From: Streptomyces tsukubensis
GTDB lineage: Bacteria > Actinomycetota > Actinomycetes > Streptomycetales > Streptomycetaceae
Direction: 5' to 3'
Length of the DNA: 64,000 nt
Assembly: GCF_003932715.1 (NCBI RefSeq)
Contig: NZ_CP020700.1
Location: 1,634,501 to 1,698,500, forward strand
The notes beneath the pieces are model-generated. The model was given only the letters and a program-made list of their open reading frames with translations. It did not search any database and had not been told where the DNA came from. How positions within the stretch are numbered: position 1 is the first letter of the stretch; every line of letters starts with the position of its first letter. This document shows, one piece after another, positions 40,640 to 49,214 of this stretch. Position numbers and translations under genes: made by a program.

Positions 40640-43381
40640 TCACACCGATCCTTCGGTCGGCGTGGTCGTCAGCATCGTCGACAGCTCTGTGCGGCCCGTC
40701 GCCCCCGTCTTGCGGTAGACCCGGTGGAGATGGTTGTCGACCGTCCTGACCGAGACGCCGAGTGCGGCCGCGATCTCCCTGCTGGTGTGCCCGGCGGCGG
40801 CGAGACGGGCCACGTCGCGCTCCCGGTCCGTCAGTCCCGGGGTCCAGCAGGCGAGGACCGCCGGTGTCATCGTCCCTTCGCAGGCCGCGGTGAGACGGTG
40901 GCAGCGGTCCGCGGCCCGCTGGGCTCGGGTGTCCTCTCCCCGGCGGGACCACAGCCCGGCCGCCTGCGCCGCGGCCTCGGCCGCGTGCAGCCGCATTCCG
41001 GCGGCGTCGAATCCGGCGACGGCCCGCTCCAGGGCGGCCGCGTCCCGCGCTCCCAGCGCGGCGGCGTGCTCGGCGTACAGGGCCAGATGCGGGGCGTCGC
41101 CCTCGGCGGCGAGGGCGGCGAGGCGGGTGGCGACCCCCGCGGGCTGCCCCAGCCGGACCGGCAGATGCAGCAGTTCCGCCTCCCAGAGGGGAATCGCCTG
41201 TTCCCGCGCGCCCTCCGCGGCGAGCAGTGCCTGCCGGACGGCCTCGGGCCGGCGGCCCCGGGCCGCCAGGATCCACGGCTGGGCCATGCGCAGTGCCGGG
41301 ATCTGGAAGCAGCGGTACGACTCCATCCGGGCCAGATGCGCCCGGTCGAGCAGCGACTCGGCCGCGGCGGTATCACCGAGTTGTGCCTCGACCACGGCCC
41401 ATTCGCCGAGCAGCAGCCCCTCCTGTCCCCAGGTGCTGTCGTCCCGCAGTACGGCGCAGGCGGCCCGCATGTGCTTGCGGGCGGTGCGCAGGGCGCCGCG
41501 CCGGGCGGCGACCCTGCCGAGGTAGAACTGCCAGACGCCCTGACCGGCCACCCAGCCGGACTCCCGGGCCCGCCGGTACTCGGCAGCCGCCGTGGCGTCC
41601 GCTTCGTCCAGTCGTCCCGCATAGGCCTGTACGGTGGCCAGCCAGCTCATCAGTCCCGCGGCCAGCATCGGGATATCGTCCTCGCCCGGCAGCATCGGGA
41701 GCGCCGATTCGAGCAGTGCAAGCGCGGACTCCGTCCGGCCGTGGCAGAACGCGTGCACCCATTCCGCGTACTGGAGCCGGATCCGGATGCCCGGCCCTGG
41801 CCGGTGGCGGCGGCGGGCCCGTTCGACGGCAGCGGTGTACCCGGGCCAGTCGGCCTGTACGGCGAGCAGCAGGGCCTGCAGCGCGGCCAGCTCGGCCCGG
41901 GCCTCCTCGTCCCGGAGTTCTTCCTCGCCCCGGCGCAGCAGGTCCACGGCGTCGGCGGGCCGGTCGAGGGTCAGATACATATTGGCTGCCCGTAACTGGA
42001 GCGAACGCAGTTGCTCCCGCTCGGGAAGCACGCTCTGCGGCAGCCCGCTGTGCACCTCCTCCGCCTGCACGCCCTGGCCACCGTGGCCGAGGGCGATGGC
42101 GAGCACCCGGCGGGCCGGGGTGCCCCCGCCCGCCGCGCACGCGGCCCGGGCCAGCTCGACGGCGAGAGTGAAGTCCATGGTCAGCACGGCGTGGTCGGCC
42201 GCGGAGAGCAGCAGTGCCGGGTCGGAGTGGTCGCCTGCCGCCAGTCGCCAGCCGCCGACCCGGGCCGGATCCGCCCGGCGCCGCATTCCGGTGCGCCGGA
42301 CCGCGTCGGCGAGCTCGCGGCAGTGCCGGCGCCGCCGGTGGGCGGGCATCCGCTGCCGCAGTACTTCGCCGTAGAGCGGATGGGCCAGCCGGACCCGGGC
42401 GCGGCGGCCGTCGCTCTCTCCGGTGGCGAGACCGTGGTGGTCGAGTTCGTCCAGGACGGCGGGGCCGACGAGGTGTTCCAGCTCGGCGGAGCCCAGGGGT
42501 TCACCGAGCGCCAGCAGCTCGGCGGCCCGCCGGACGGCGGGGCTGAGGCGGCCGATCCGCCGCTCCACGAGACCGGACAGCTCGGTGCCGGGGTCGAGCG
42601 GGCCCTTGCGCTGCCAGACCCCGGCGGTGTCCGTCAGCGTGCCCGCGGCGGTGCCCGCCTCCACGAGCTGCTGAAGCCAGAGCACATTGCCGCCGCTGTA
42701 CCGCCGCAGCAGATCAGCGGTGGAGCCCTCCACCGGCCCGCCGAGCGCCCGTTCCAGCAGCAGACCGACGGAGTCGGCGGTGAGCGGCGGCAGTTCCAGC
42801 CGCCGGGCGTAGCCGCCGCGGACCATCGCGTCGACGGCGTCCGGCAGGGGGACGCCCGAGCGGGCGGTGAGCACGATACGGAGGTTCCGGCGCACGGCGA
42901 GATGGAGCAGGAGCGCGGCGGATCCGTCGTCGAGCAGGTGGGTGTCGTCGATCTGGAGCACCGGGGCCGGTTTCGGAGCCGTGCCGTTCGGGTCCGTGTC
43001 GCCCTCGGCCGCGAGGAGTCCGTCCGCGAGGGCACGGAGCAGGTTGGACCGTCCGCCGGCTGCCGGGAGGGGCTCGGGCAGCAGATGTGCCAGGGCGCCG
43101 AAGGGGATCCGCCGGGTGCTCTCGGTGGCCGGGGCCGTCAGCACGCGTGCCACGGGGCGGGCGGGCCCGGCGAGCAGTTCCCGGACGAGTCGTGTCTTGC
43201 CGACTCCGGCGGGCCCGGTCAGCAGCAGGACGTACGGATCCGGGCCGGTCAGCAGCGGTACCAGCTCGCCGAGGGCGTCCTCCCGGCCGGTGAAGGGCCA
43301 GGAGTGAGCGGAGGTGAGGCTTCCGGTGAGGGGCCGCCGGCTGCCGCCCGGTGGGACGGAGTCTGCTGTTCGGTGCCGCAC
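40640..43381 (-). CDS. LuxR family LAL-type ATP-binding regulator
   Basis: A 913-aa large regulator. Near the N-terminus FTGREDALGELVPLL leads into Walker A TGPAGVGKTRLV, then VLQIDDTHLLDDGSA (Walker B); the middle has TPR-like helical repeats (about 400-820); the C-terminus is a LuxR HTH (LTDRERDVARLAAAGHTSRE and VRTVDNHLHRVYRKTG). LAL proteins activate catabolic or biosynthetic genes. GTG 43381 has AGGGAGGGGG upstream. It diverges from the secreted repeat protein, the nearest possible target. Confidence 0.93.
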   Translation of the reverse strand: MRHRTADSVPPGGSRRPLTGSLTSAHSWPFTGREDALGELVPLLTGPDPYVLLLTGPAGVGKTRLVRELLAGPARPVARVLTAPATESTRRIPFGALAHLLPEPLPAAGGRSNLLRALADGLLAAEGDTDPNGTAPKPAPVLQIDDTHLLDDGSAALLLHLAVRRNLRIVLTARSGVPLPDAVDAMVRGGYARRLELPPLTADSVGLLLERALGGPVEGSTADLLRRYSGGNVLWLQQLVEAGTAAGTLTDTAGVWQRKGPLDPGTELSGLVERRIGRLSPAVRRAAELLALGEPLGSAELEHLVGPAVLDELDHHGLATGESDGRRARVRLAHPLYGEVLRQRMPAHRRRRHCRELADAVRRTGMRRRADPARVGGWRLAAGDHSDPALLLSAADHAVLTMDFTLAVELARAACAAGGGTPARRVLAIALGHGGQGVQAEEVHSGLPQSVLPEREQLRSLQLRAANMYLTLDRPADAVDLLRRGEEELRDEEARAELAALQALLLAVQADWPGYTAAVERARRRHRPGPGIRIRLQYAEWVHAFCHGRTESALALLESALPMLPGEDDIPMLAAGLMSWLATVQAYAGRLDEADATAAAEYRRARESGWVAGQGVWQFYLGRVAARRGALRTARKHMRAACAVLRDDSTWGQEGLLLGEWAVVEAQLGDTAAAESLLDRAHLARMESYRCFQIPALRMAQPWILAARGRRPEAVRQALLAAEGAREQAIPLWEAELLHLPVRLGQPAGVATRLAALAAEGDAPHLALYAEHAAALGARDAAALERAVAGFDAAGMRLHAAEAAAQAAGLWSRRGEDTRAQRAADRCHRLTAACEGTMTPAVLACWTPGLTDRERDVARLAAAGHTSREIAAALGVSVRTVDNHLHRVYRKTGATGRTELSTMLTTTPTEGSV

Positions 43382-43531
43382 GGCGGCCCCCTCCCTGAAC
43401 GGTGGCGCCCGGTGGTACCCCGTCGTGGGTCTGAGTACCAGATTACTCACGACATGACATTGCGTCAGGGATACCTTCTCCTCGGTGCCGGGAACCACCA
43501 CCGGCCCGTCGGCGGAGACCGAGGAGGCGCT

Positions 43532-44260
43532 GTGCGCAGCAGAGTTGGAAGGGGCCGGGCCACCGGCCCCGTCAGGCTCCGATCCGTATCGGCCCGGCTG
43601 ATCACGGCCGTCACCGTAGTGGCCGGGGCACTGGCCGTGGGACCGCCCGCGGCGGCGGCCGACCTGCCCTACGGGCCGTACACCTGTGCCAACGGTTTTG
43701 TGTGGCGGGAGGCGTTCGCGGGCGACCAGGTCTGTGTGCCCCCGGCGATCCGCAGCCAGAGCTGGTCGGAGAACGCGCTGGGGCCGTCGCGCCGGGAGCC
43801 GAACGGCGGTCCTTACGGGCCGGACACCTGCAAACAGGGCTTCGTCTGGCGGGAGGCCCGCCCGTCGGACCGGGTCTGTGTCCCGCCGCCCAGCCGTGAC
43901 CAGGCGCGCTCCGACAATGCCAACGCCCCCTATCGGCTGGCCGATGCCGGAGCGACGCCCCAGGGCGGGATCACCGCGATCACCGCGGGGCACTCGGCGG
44001 GCGGTCACCTGTACGCCGCGGGCAGCGGGGTCAGCCCTTATGGGGCGGTGAAGTTCTTCGCGGCCCGTATCTCTGCCGGGCTGTTCCCGCTCGGAACGCT
44101 GACGGCCACTCCGTCCGGGACGCTGCCGGCGTGGCAGTACGTGGCGAACATAGGTTGCTGGGCGGGAGAGACCAGGCTGGCGACGATCGTGGTCCTCGAC
44201 CAGGCCTCGGGTCTGGTCACCACCGCCGGGACCACGGACGCGTTCCGCCGCTGCGGCTGA
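43532..44260 (+). CDS. Secreted protein with two CxxGFVWREA repeats
   Basis: A 242-aa exported protein; the signal peptide ends near PPAAAADL. Two repeats of about 44 residues follow (YGPYTCANGFVWREAFAGDQ and YGPDTCKQGFVWREARPSDR), each with two Cys (TC..GFVWREA....VCVPP) likely to form a disulfide. The C-terminal half has a further Cys pair and beta-rich sequence. This module is common in actinobacterial secreted proteins, with no known function. GTG 43532 has GAGGAGG. It is divergent from the LAL gene. Confidence 0.82.
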   Translation: MRSRVGRGRATGPVRLRSVSARLITAVTVVAGALAVGPPAAAADLPYGPYTCANGFVWREAFAGDQVCVPPAIRSQSWSENALGPSRREPNGGPYGPDTCKQGFVWREARPSDRVCVPPPSRDQARSDNANAPYRLADAGATPQGGITAITAGHSAGGHLYAAGSGVSPYGAVKFFAARISAGLFPLGTLTATPSGTLPAWQYVANIGCWAGETRLATIVVLDQASGLVTTAGTTDAFRRCG

Positions 44261-44278
44261 CCGAATCGTTCTTCCCCT

Positions 44279-44300
44279 CCCGGCAGCCGGTGCTGCCGGG
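44279..44300 (+). terminator. Hairpin after the secreted protein gene
   Basis: CCCGGCAGC and GCTGCCGGG form a 9-bp stem with a CGGT tetraloop, 18 bp after the stop. Confidence 0.7.
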
Positions 44301-44320
44301 CGGGGACTCGGGGGGTATGA

Positions 44321-44361
44321 CGTCGGTCCTCAAGGCCCCGACCGGGCCTTGGGGACCGACG
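44321..44361. terminator. 18-bp stem bidirectional terminator
   Basis: CGTCGGTCCTCAAGGCCC at 44321-44338 pairs with 44344-44361 in 17 of 18 positions (the odd one is a T-G wobble) around a 5-nt loop. It lies between the convergent secreted-protein gene and the gene ending at 44393. Confidence 0.8.
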
Positions 44362-44392
44362 CTGCGGTTCCACCGGATGCCGATGCGGCCCG

Positions 44393-44929
44393 TCACTCGC
44401 CTTCCGCATGGGACAGGGCATCGCTGATCAGGGAAGTCGCGAAGGAAGGATCGTCGGCCATGCGGTTGATGTGCTCCGCGAGCAGGAACGCCGTGGCTTC
44501 CAGCGGAGTCATCTCCTCCTCGGTCCAGTACCCGAACTGCAGACGCCAGAGATTGGGGCTCAAGCCGGTGCCCGCGGCAATGACCAGGGCCGCCATGGTG
44601 GGGATCGCCTCGGCGGGGACACTCCTCGGCATCATGCGCATCGTGGCGACCAAATTGGGGACCACGTACTCGACGACGTCCTTGCCGTGGTCCTCGTGGG
44701 CCGTCCGCAGCCACTGCATGAACATGTAGATGAGCGTGCACACGCCGTCCAGCAGGTCTTCGATACCGTCGGCGCCCAGGGAAGCGGTGAACTGCTCCAG
44801 CAGTTCGCGCTGCACGGGGTCGGGTTCGGTACTGCCGTCATGGACCTGTTTGAGCCGAGAGTCGATCATCATGAGCGCGGCGCTCACATCACCGGCGGGA
44901 GCGAGTGCGGGGTCACAGGACGACGTCAT
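44393..44929 (-). CDS. Conserved hypothetical protein, helical
   Basis: A 178-aa, mostly helical, acidic protein with no signal peptide. Features include PVQRELLEQFTASLGADGIE, a Met-rich middle (LIYMFMQWLRTAHEDHG, TMRMMPRS) and WTEEEMTPLEATAFLLAEHI. I do not recognise a family. ATG 44929 has a textbook AGGAGG at 5 bp, which makes it a real gene. It stands alone between a terminator and the small-protein cluster. Confidence 0.65.
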   Translation of the reverse strand: MTSSCDPALAPAGDVSAALMMIDSRLKQVHDGSTEPDPVQRELLEQFTASLGADGIEDLLDGVCTLIYMFMQWLRTAHEDHGKDVVEYVVPNLVATMRMMPRSVPAEAIPTMAALVIAAGTGLSPNLWRLQFGYWTEEEMTPLEATAFLLAEHINRMADDPSFATSLISDALSHAEGE

Positions 44930-45031
44930 GGATTCCTCCTCGATACGCCGCGGCGGCCGGCGGACGTGCCCGTACGGTAGGCCTTCGCCGCGTACGGGAT
45001 CCGAAAAATCCGATGAACCTCCCCCGACCGT

Positions 45032-45199
45032 GTGAAGCCCCACCCGTTCGAGCCTGCCGGGAAAGGAACGGACGGCGGTATCAGGGCGCCCCGCACAACG
45101 CCCGTCCGGCTCACCGGCCCCGACGGCCGTACGGTCGTCCTCACCGTCCCCGAAGATGCGGCCCCGGCCCGTGAGGGGGACACGGACCGGGGCCGGTGA
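45032..45199 (+). CDS. Possible 55-aa protein
   Basis: A GTG-started frame of 55 codons whose second half (TTPVRLTGPDGRTVVLTVPE) has strongly GC-rich third positions as in real genes. No good ribosome site precedes GTG 45032, so the start is uncertain. It converges on the small Cys-rich gene at 45222. Confidence 0.35.
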   Translation: MKPHPFEPAGKGTDGGIRAPRTTPVRLTGPDGRTVVLTVPEDAAPAREGDTDRGR

Positions 45200-45221
45200 A
45201 GCCCCACGGTCGCCGGAGGTG

Positions 45222-45404
45222 TCAGCGGCGGCGCGGGGTGGTCTTCGTCCGCCATCGCGGAGCCGGGCATTCGGGGTGGGCGTAGAGGGAGGGGCGCGCG
45301 CCGGAGTCGGAGAAGCCGACCATCACCAGGTTCTCCTCCGTACGGTCCACGGGCCGTTCGCAGTAGATGCAGTACTCCGGCATCGGGCCGGGCCTATCGG
45401 TCAT
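45222..45404 (-). CDS. Small zinc-ribbon-like protein
   Basis: A 60-aa protein with YCIYCERPVDRTEENL near the start and YAHPECPAPR later: C-x2-C plus H-x3-C spacing suggests a single zinc site. GAGGAG lies before ATG 45404. Its start overlaps the end of the 51-aa gene upstream by 11 bp, so the two are co-translated. The function is unknown. Confidence 0.6.
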   Translation of the reverse strand: MTDRPGPMPEYCIYCERPVDRTEENLVMVGFSDSGARPSLYAHPECPAPRWRTKTTPRRR

Positions 45405-45549
45405 CGTCGTTCTCCTCGCCCGGGGCAGGCGGCCGGTCGGGGCAGACCGGGCCGCCGCAGACGCACGGCGGCCACTCCGGCTCGGGCGGGTCGAGTGTGG
45501 TGTACGGCGACGGGCTCCCCGTCGAGTAACCCGCATCGCTACGGCGCAT
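45394..45549 (-). CDS. 51-aa Cys-containing protein
   Basis: A short gene with a near-perfect ribosome site (GGAGGAG, 4 bp before ATG 45549). The product starts MRRSDAGYSTGSPSPY and contains PPCVCGGPVCPDRPP, the same C-x-C...C-P-D element as the 75-aa protein at 38980-39207 (CRCGAAKCPD). It overlaps the next gene by 11 bp. Its recurrence beside a second XRE gene argues that it is real. Confidence 0.55.
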   Translation of the reverse strand: MRRSDAGYSTGSPSPYTTLDPPEPEWPPCVCGGPVCPDRPPAPGEENDDDR

Positions 45550-45576
45550 TCGCTCCTCCTTGTCCGGTCGTCCGGC

Positions 45577-45786
45577 TCAGCCGCGCGGGGCCGGTCCATG
45601 GTCGGGGGCGGGGCCGGGGTCGGGGTCCGCGTACTGACGCTCCGGCGCGGAAAGGCCTGACACCCGGTCCGGCCACTCGTCCCGGTCCTCGCTGAGGTCG
45701 TCATGGGCGATGACCGTCACGATTCCGAGCCCGGCGAGCACAGCGGTCCACCAGACCACCGCCGCCCCGACGTCAACGGCGTTCAT
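45577..45786 (-). CDS. Small single-TM membrane protein
   Basis: A 69-aa protein with one hydrophobic segment (VGAAVVWWTAVLAGLGIVTV) after a 5-residue N-terminus and a hydrophilic, Asp/Pro-rich tail. AGGGG lies 8 bp before ATG 45786. It is the first gene of the small-protein group that reads away from the HTH gene. Confidence 0.5.
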   Translation of the reverse strand: MNAVDVGAAVVWWTAVLAGLGIVTVIAHDDLSEDRDEWPDRVSGLSAPERQYADPDPGPAPDHGPAPRG

Positions 45787-46017
45787 CGTCGCGGCCCCTG
45801 CCTCTTGAGACCGCCGCACCCCGGCGGATCGTCGACCGGCGCACTCCTTCTGCTCACCACAACCACGCTCACCCGGTCGTCCACGGGCATTCCTTCCTGC
45901 CGTCCGGCTCGTTGGGGCCATTGAAGGACGCGGAGGAATCAGCGGTAAGCACACCCGGAGGGGCCCATCATGGGGGTACCCGCCGTGGGGGTACCGCAGC
46001 TCGGCAAGGGGGCCACA

Positions 46018-46281
46018 ATGGAACCACCGCTGTCACCGGCAGTACTGTCTGCCGCGCTGCGGGACGATGCACGGATCCGGGATGCACTGGAACACCGGGA
46101 CGTCGGCGCCGTGTTCGCTCTCGCTCACGACGAGGGCGGGCTGAGCTACAACCGGCTCGGCGAGGCCTGCGACATCCGCCCCGAGCGTGTCAGCCGTATG
46201 GCCAAAGGGGATGGGACTGTCACATCGCTGCCGGTGCTGGAACGCGTCTGCGACGGGCTCGGGATCCCCGGCATCTGCTGA
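46018..46281 (+). CDS. XRE-type helix-turn-helix domain (N-terminal part of a split regulator)
   Basis: An 87-aa HTH protein: FALAHDEGGLSYNRLGEACD and PERVSRMAKGDGTVTS form the DNA-binding helices. It stops at TGA 46279-46281 after DGLGIPGIC. The same frame then continues without another stop through GLAPRPWETG into the TPR protein at 46351, which is how one-piece XRE-TPR regulators of Streptomyces (about 400 aa) run. ATG 46018 follows AAGGGGG; ATG 45970 is an alternative. Confidence 0.75.
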   Translation: MEPPLSPAVLSAALRDDARIRDALEHRDVGAVFALAHDEGGLSYNRLGEACDIRPERVSRMAKGDGTVTSLPVLERVCDGLGIPGIC

Positions 46282-46350
46282 GGCTTGGCACCACGCCCCT
46301 GGGAGACCGGGGCGCCGTCCGCAACTCCCCCCGAGGAGGAAGACGATCCG

Positions 46351-47349
46351 ATGAAGCGCCGCTCCATCCTGCGCGGCGCGCTCGTGGCCGGACTGGCAGG
46401 TCCCGGGCTCGCCGCCGCACTCACGACCACCCGTACCGAAATCGACGCGGCGCTCACCGCCCATGACCGCGCCGTCGGCCTCGACCACTGGGAATCGACC
46501 GCCGAACGCTACGGCCACGGCTACCACGGGCAGGCCCCGGCCGACGTCCTCACCGACCTCCTCGCGGAGTTCGGGGAACTGCGGCCCCTGCTGATCCGGC
46601 CGGGAACCGACCGGGACCGGACGATCCTCGCCCATGTCACCGGCCGGATGGCCGGGATGGTCGCCGTCGTCCTCCACGACCTCGGGCAGCACCGGGAGTC
46701 CCACCACTGGAGCGCCACCGCCGCCCGCGCGGCGGAACGCTCCGGCGACCGCGATCTGCACGCCTGGGTGCTCGCCCGCGAAGCCATGGTGCCGCTGAAC
46801 TTCGGCGCTCCGGCGGCCGCGGCCGGACTCGCCGACCGCGCGCGGCAGCTGGCGGGCGACGCGCCCAGCGCCGCCGGGGCCCTGGCCGCCGCGGTCGCGG
46901 CCCGCGCCCATGCGATGACCGGCGACCGGGAACACGCCCTCAAAGCCGTCGCGGAGGCCGAGCGGACCGCCGCCCGGCTGTCTCCCCAGCAGCAGACGGA
47001 CACCTGGTTCGGCTACCCCGCGCAGAAGCACCATGTCCATCTGTCGCAGGCCCTGACACATCTGGGGGAAACCCGGCGGGCGTACGAAGCGCAGCGCGCG
47101 GCGCTGCGGCTGACACGGTCCCCGTCCGTGATGACCCGGGCACTCGTCACGATCGACGAGGCCATGTGCCGGGCGCACGACGGAGACCGGGAAGAGGCCG
47201 CCCGGATCGCCACGCGTGCGTACGGCAGCCTGCCCGCGCCCTACCGGACGGGGCTCACCCGGACCCGCGCGACGGCGCTGTACCGTTCGCTCCCGCACGA
47301 CTGCCCCGGCCGGGACGGACTGGCGGACCTGCTGACGACAGGCGCCTGA
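46351..47349 (+). CDS. TPR-like sensor part of a split XRE regulator
   Basis: A 332-aa helical-repeat protein starting MKRRSILRGALVAGLAGPGL, which in full-length homologues is the internal junction after the HTH and not a signal peptide. Helical TPR-like units follow (HWSATAARAAERSGDRDLHA, LSQALTHLGETRRAYEAQRA). It lies in the same frame as the HTH gene, 69 bp after its stop. A strong GAGGAGGA before ATG 46351 could allow separate translation. It may be a genuine two-piece regulator or a broken gene. Confidence 0.75.
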   Translation: MKRRSILRGALVAGLAGPGLAAALTTTRTEIDAALTAHDRAVGLDHWESTAERYGHGYHGQAPADVLTDLLAEFGELRPLLIRPGTDRDRTILAHVTGRMAGMVAVVLHDLGQHRESHHWSATAARAAERSGDRDLHAWVLAREAMVPLNFGAPAAAAGLADRARQLAGDAPSAAGALAAAVAARAHAMTGDREHALKAVAEAERTAARLSPQQQTDTWFGYPAQKHHVHLSQALTHLGETRRAYEAQRAALRLTRSPSVMTRALVTIDEAMCRAHDGDREEAARIATRAYGSLPAPYRTGLTRTRATALYRSLPHDCPGRDGLADLLTTGA

Positions 47350-47351
47350 GA

Positions 47352-47382
47352 CCGCGGGAGCAAGCTCTCCTTGCCCCCGCGG
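47352..47382. terminator. Hairpin between convergent genes
   Basis: CCGCGGGAGCAAG (47352-47364) pairs with 47370-47382 at 12 of 13 positions around a CTCTC loop, filling the gap between the TPR gene and the large unknown gene. Confidence 0.75.
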
Positions 47383-47391
47383 AGCCAGGTG

Positions 47392-48831
47392 TCAGCTCTG
47401 GCGCGACCGCGCCCGGAACGCCGCCTTGCGGGCCTCCTTCGCCGCCCGCTTCTCCGGGTGCAGGCGGCCCATGGCCTCCAGGACGTCCGCCGTCGCCGGG
47501 TGGTCGCTCCGCCAGGCCGCGTCGATGAAGCCGGCGTGGCGGCCCGTCAGCTCGGCCAGCAGCGCCTGGATGTCCTCCAGTTCGCCGCCCGCGTCGAGCT
47601 GGGCGGCGATGGTGTCGACGGAGAGCCACACCACGAGGGCCTCGGTGGGCGGGGGCACATCGAGGGCCCCGTGCTCCGCCAGCCAGACCCGGGCCAGTCC
47701 GCCCAGCTCCGGGTCCGCGAGCACCGCGCGGACCTCGGGCTCACCGGCCGGGCCGACCAGGGTCAGGGCCTGCTGGCAGCGGAGGCGGCGCAGCGGGGCA
47801 CCCTCGTCGGCGCCGCGGGCGGCGGCGAGCAGCTCCCGGGTGGCTTCCGCGGGCTCGTGCCGGGCGAGCCACTGCTCGGTCTCGGCCCGGGCGGCGGCCT
47901 CCGGGTAGTGGGCGAGCCCGTCGAGGAGGGCGTCCGCGCCCTTGCCCGCCAGTTCACCGACGACCGGGGCGTCGACCCCGGCCTCCAGCAGCCGGGCCCG
48001 GATGCCGTACAGGCCGAGGGGCGTGAGCCGGACCAGCCCGTAGCGCGAAACGTCCTCGTCGTCGAGCGCCGCGTCGGCGTCGGCCTCGGCCATCAGGGCC
48101 TCGTCGACGGGCTGGTACTCGACCAGGCCGACGCCCTCCAGCAGCCGGAACTGGTCGTCGAGGCGGATCATCGCCGTGGAGACCTGCTCCAGTACGTCGT
48201 CGGTGGGCTCCCCCATGTCGTCGGGGACGATCATCGACGCGGCGAGCGCGGGCAGCGGTACCGGCTCGTCGCCGGAGCCGCCGTCGGAGAGCGTGAGGAG
48301 ATAGAGGTTGCCGAGGACGCCGTCGAGGAACTCGGCCTCGCCCTCGGGGTCCCAGTCGAGCGCCCCGTAGTCGATGTCGCCGTCCTCGCCGACGAGGTCG
48401 GAGATATCGTCGAGGAGCGGGGCGATGGCGTCGGCGTGGGCCGCCTCCAGGGTCTCCAGCCAGACGGCGAGGACGTCCTGCGGGGCGCCCGAGGTGATCA
48501 GCGGCAGGTTCTCGCCCTCGGTGGCCGTGCCGTACTCGGCGCTGTGCCCGACCGGGTCCTCGACCGCCACCAGACCGGCGTCGACGGCGGCGCGCCAGGC
48601 CTCGCTGGCGTAGGCCTGCCCGTCCTCGTCGGCGGGCAGCCCGATCTCCGCGGCGGCGGCGGGCAGCAGGTCCTCGGCCAGTTCGCCCCCGGCGCCGACG
48701 CGGGTGCCGGGGCCCGCCCAGCGGGCGAGGCGGACGGCCCGGGAGAGCAGCGGAGAGGCGAGCGCGTCCCGTGCCAGCTCCGCGTCGGAACGCAACCGTA
48801 CGGGCGGCAGGGTGGGACGGTCCTGGGACAT
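47392..48831 (-). CDS. Conserved hypothetical protein, acidic
   Basis: A 479-aa cytoplasmic protein, rich in Ala, Leu, Asp and Glu, without a domain I can name. ARDALASPLLSRAVRLARW near the start and YGLVRLTPLGLYGIRARLL in the middle hint at a winged-helix-like element; the last third is helical and ends in a basic tail (RAAKEARKAAFRARSR). Proteins of this length and start (MSQDRPTLPPVRL) seem widespread in Streptomyces, from memory. ATG 48831 has GGAGAAG upstream. Confidence 0.75.
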   Translation of the reverse strand: MSQDRPTLPPVRLRSDAELARDALASPLLSRAVRLARWAGPGTRVGAGGELAEDLLPAAAAEIGLPADEDGQAYASEAWRAAVDAGLVAVEDPVGHSAEYGTATEGENLPLITSGAPQDVLAVWLETLEAAHADAIAPLLDDISDLVGEDGDIDYGALDWDPEGEAEFLDGVLGNLYLLTLSDGGSGDEPVPLPALAASMIVPDDMGEPTDDVLEQVSTAMIRLDDQFRLLEGVGLVEYQPVDEALMAEADADAALDDEDVSRYGLVRLTPLGLYGIRARLLEAGVDAPVVGELAGKGADALLDGLAHYPEAAARAETEQWLARHEPAEATRELLAAARGADEGAPLRRLRCQQALTLVGPAGEPEVRAVLADPELGGLARVWLAEHGALDVPPPTEALVVWLSVDTIAAQLDAGGELEDIQALLAELTGRHAGFIDAAWRSDHPATADVLEAMGRLHPEKRAAKEARKAAFRARSRQS

Positions 48832-49214
48832 CGGCTGCTTCTCCTCGAAGGCATACGGGGTCCGGGCGCGGCCCCCGGCGGCGAACCCCCAGCGTAGACG
48901 CATTTCCGCCGGTCGCGGCGCGGCGGTGCCACCGCCCTGCCGTGGGCCCGGCCGGAAACGGCCGCACCGGAACTGCCCACTCCTGTTCCGGTTTGCGCCC
49001 GCCGCACCACTCCTTCGTCCGTCCGCCGCCCTCCGTACACCCGGACGCCCTTGACAAGTGACCGGCGCAGCACGGAGATTGACGCGCGTAGAGCCGCCGT
49101 GTTCCGCTCTGCGCCCGAAACGTTTCACCGCCTGCACGACCGCTCCGTCCGGCGCGCCGTACCGTACCCGCGCCGCCGGTCCGTCCTCGCCGTCCCGACC
49201 CGGGGAGTTTCCCG
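48832..49214. promoter_or_regulatory. Divergent control region with a GAAACGTTTC palindrome
   Basis: A 383-bp gap between the unknown gene and the nuclease gene without a credible ORF. GAAACGTTTC at 49117-49126 is a 10-bp palindrome (12 bp with flanks CGAAACGTTTCA), about 90 bp before the nuclease start, and shares its core with the site at 9879-9890. It looks like a LacI/CcpA-type operator. Confidence 0.5.

Noticed and set aside
46279..46281. TGA read as selenocysteine in the XRE-TPR gene
   Set aside because: The position is not a redox site and no SECIS-like structure or selenoprotein family fits; compensating indels explain it better.
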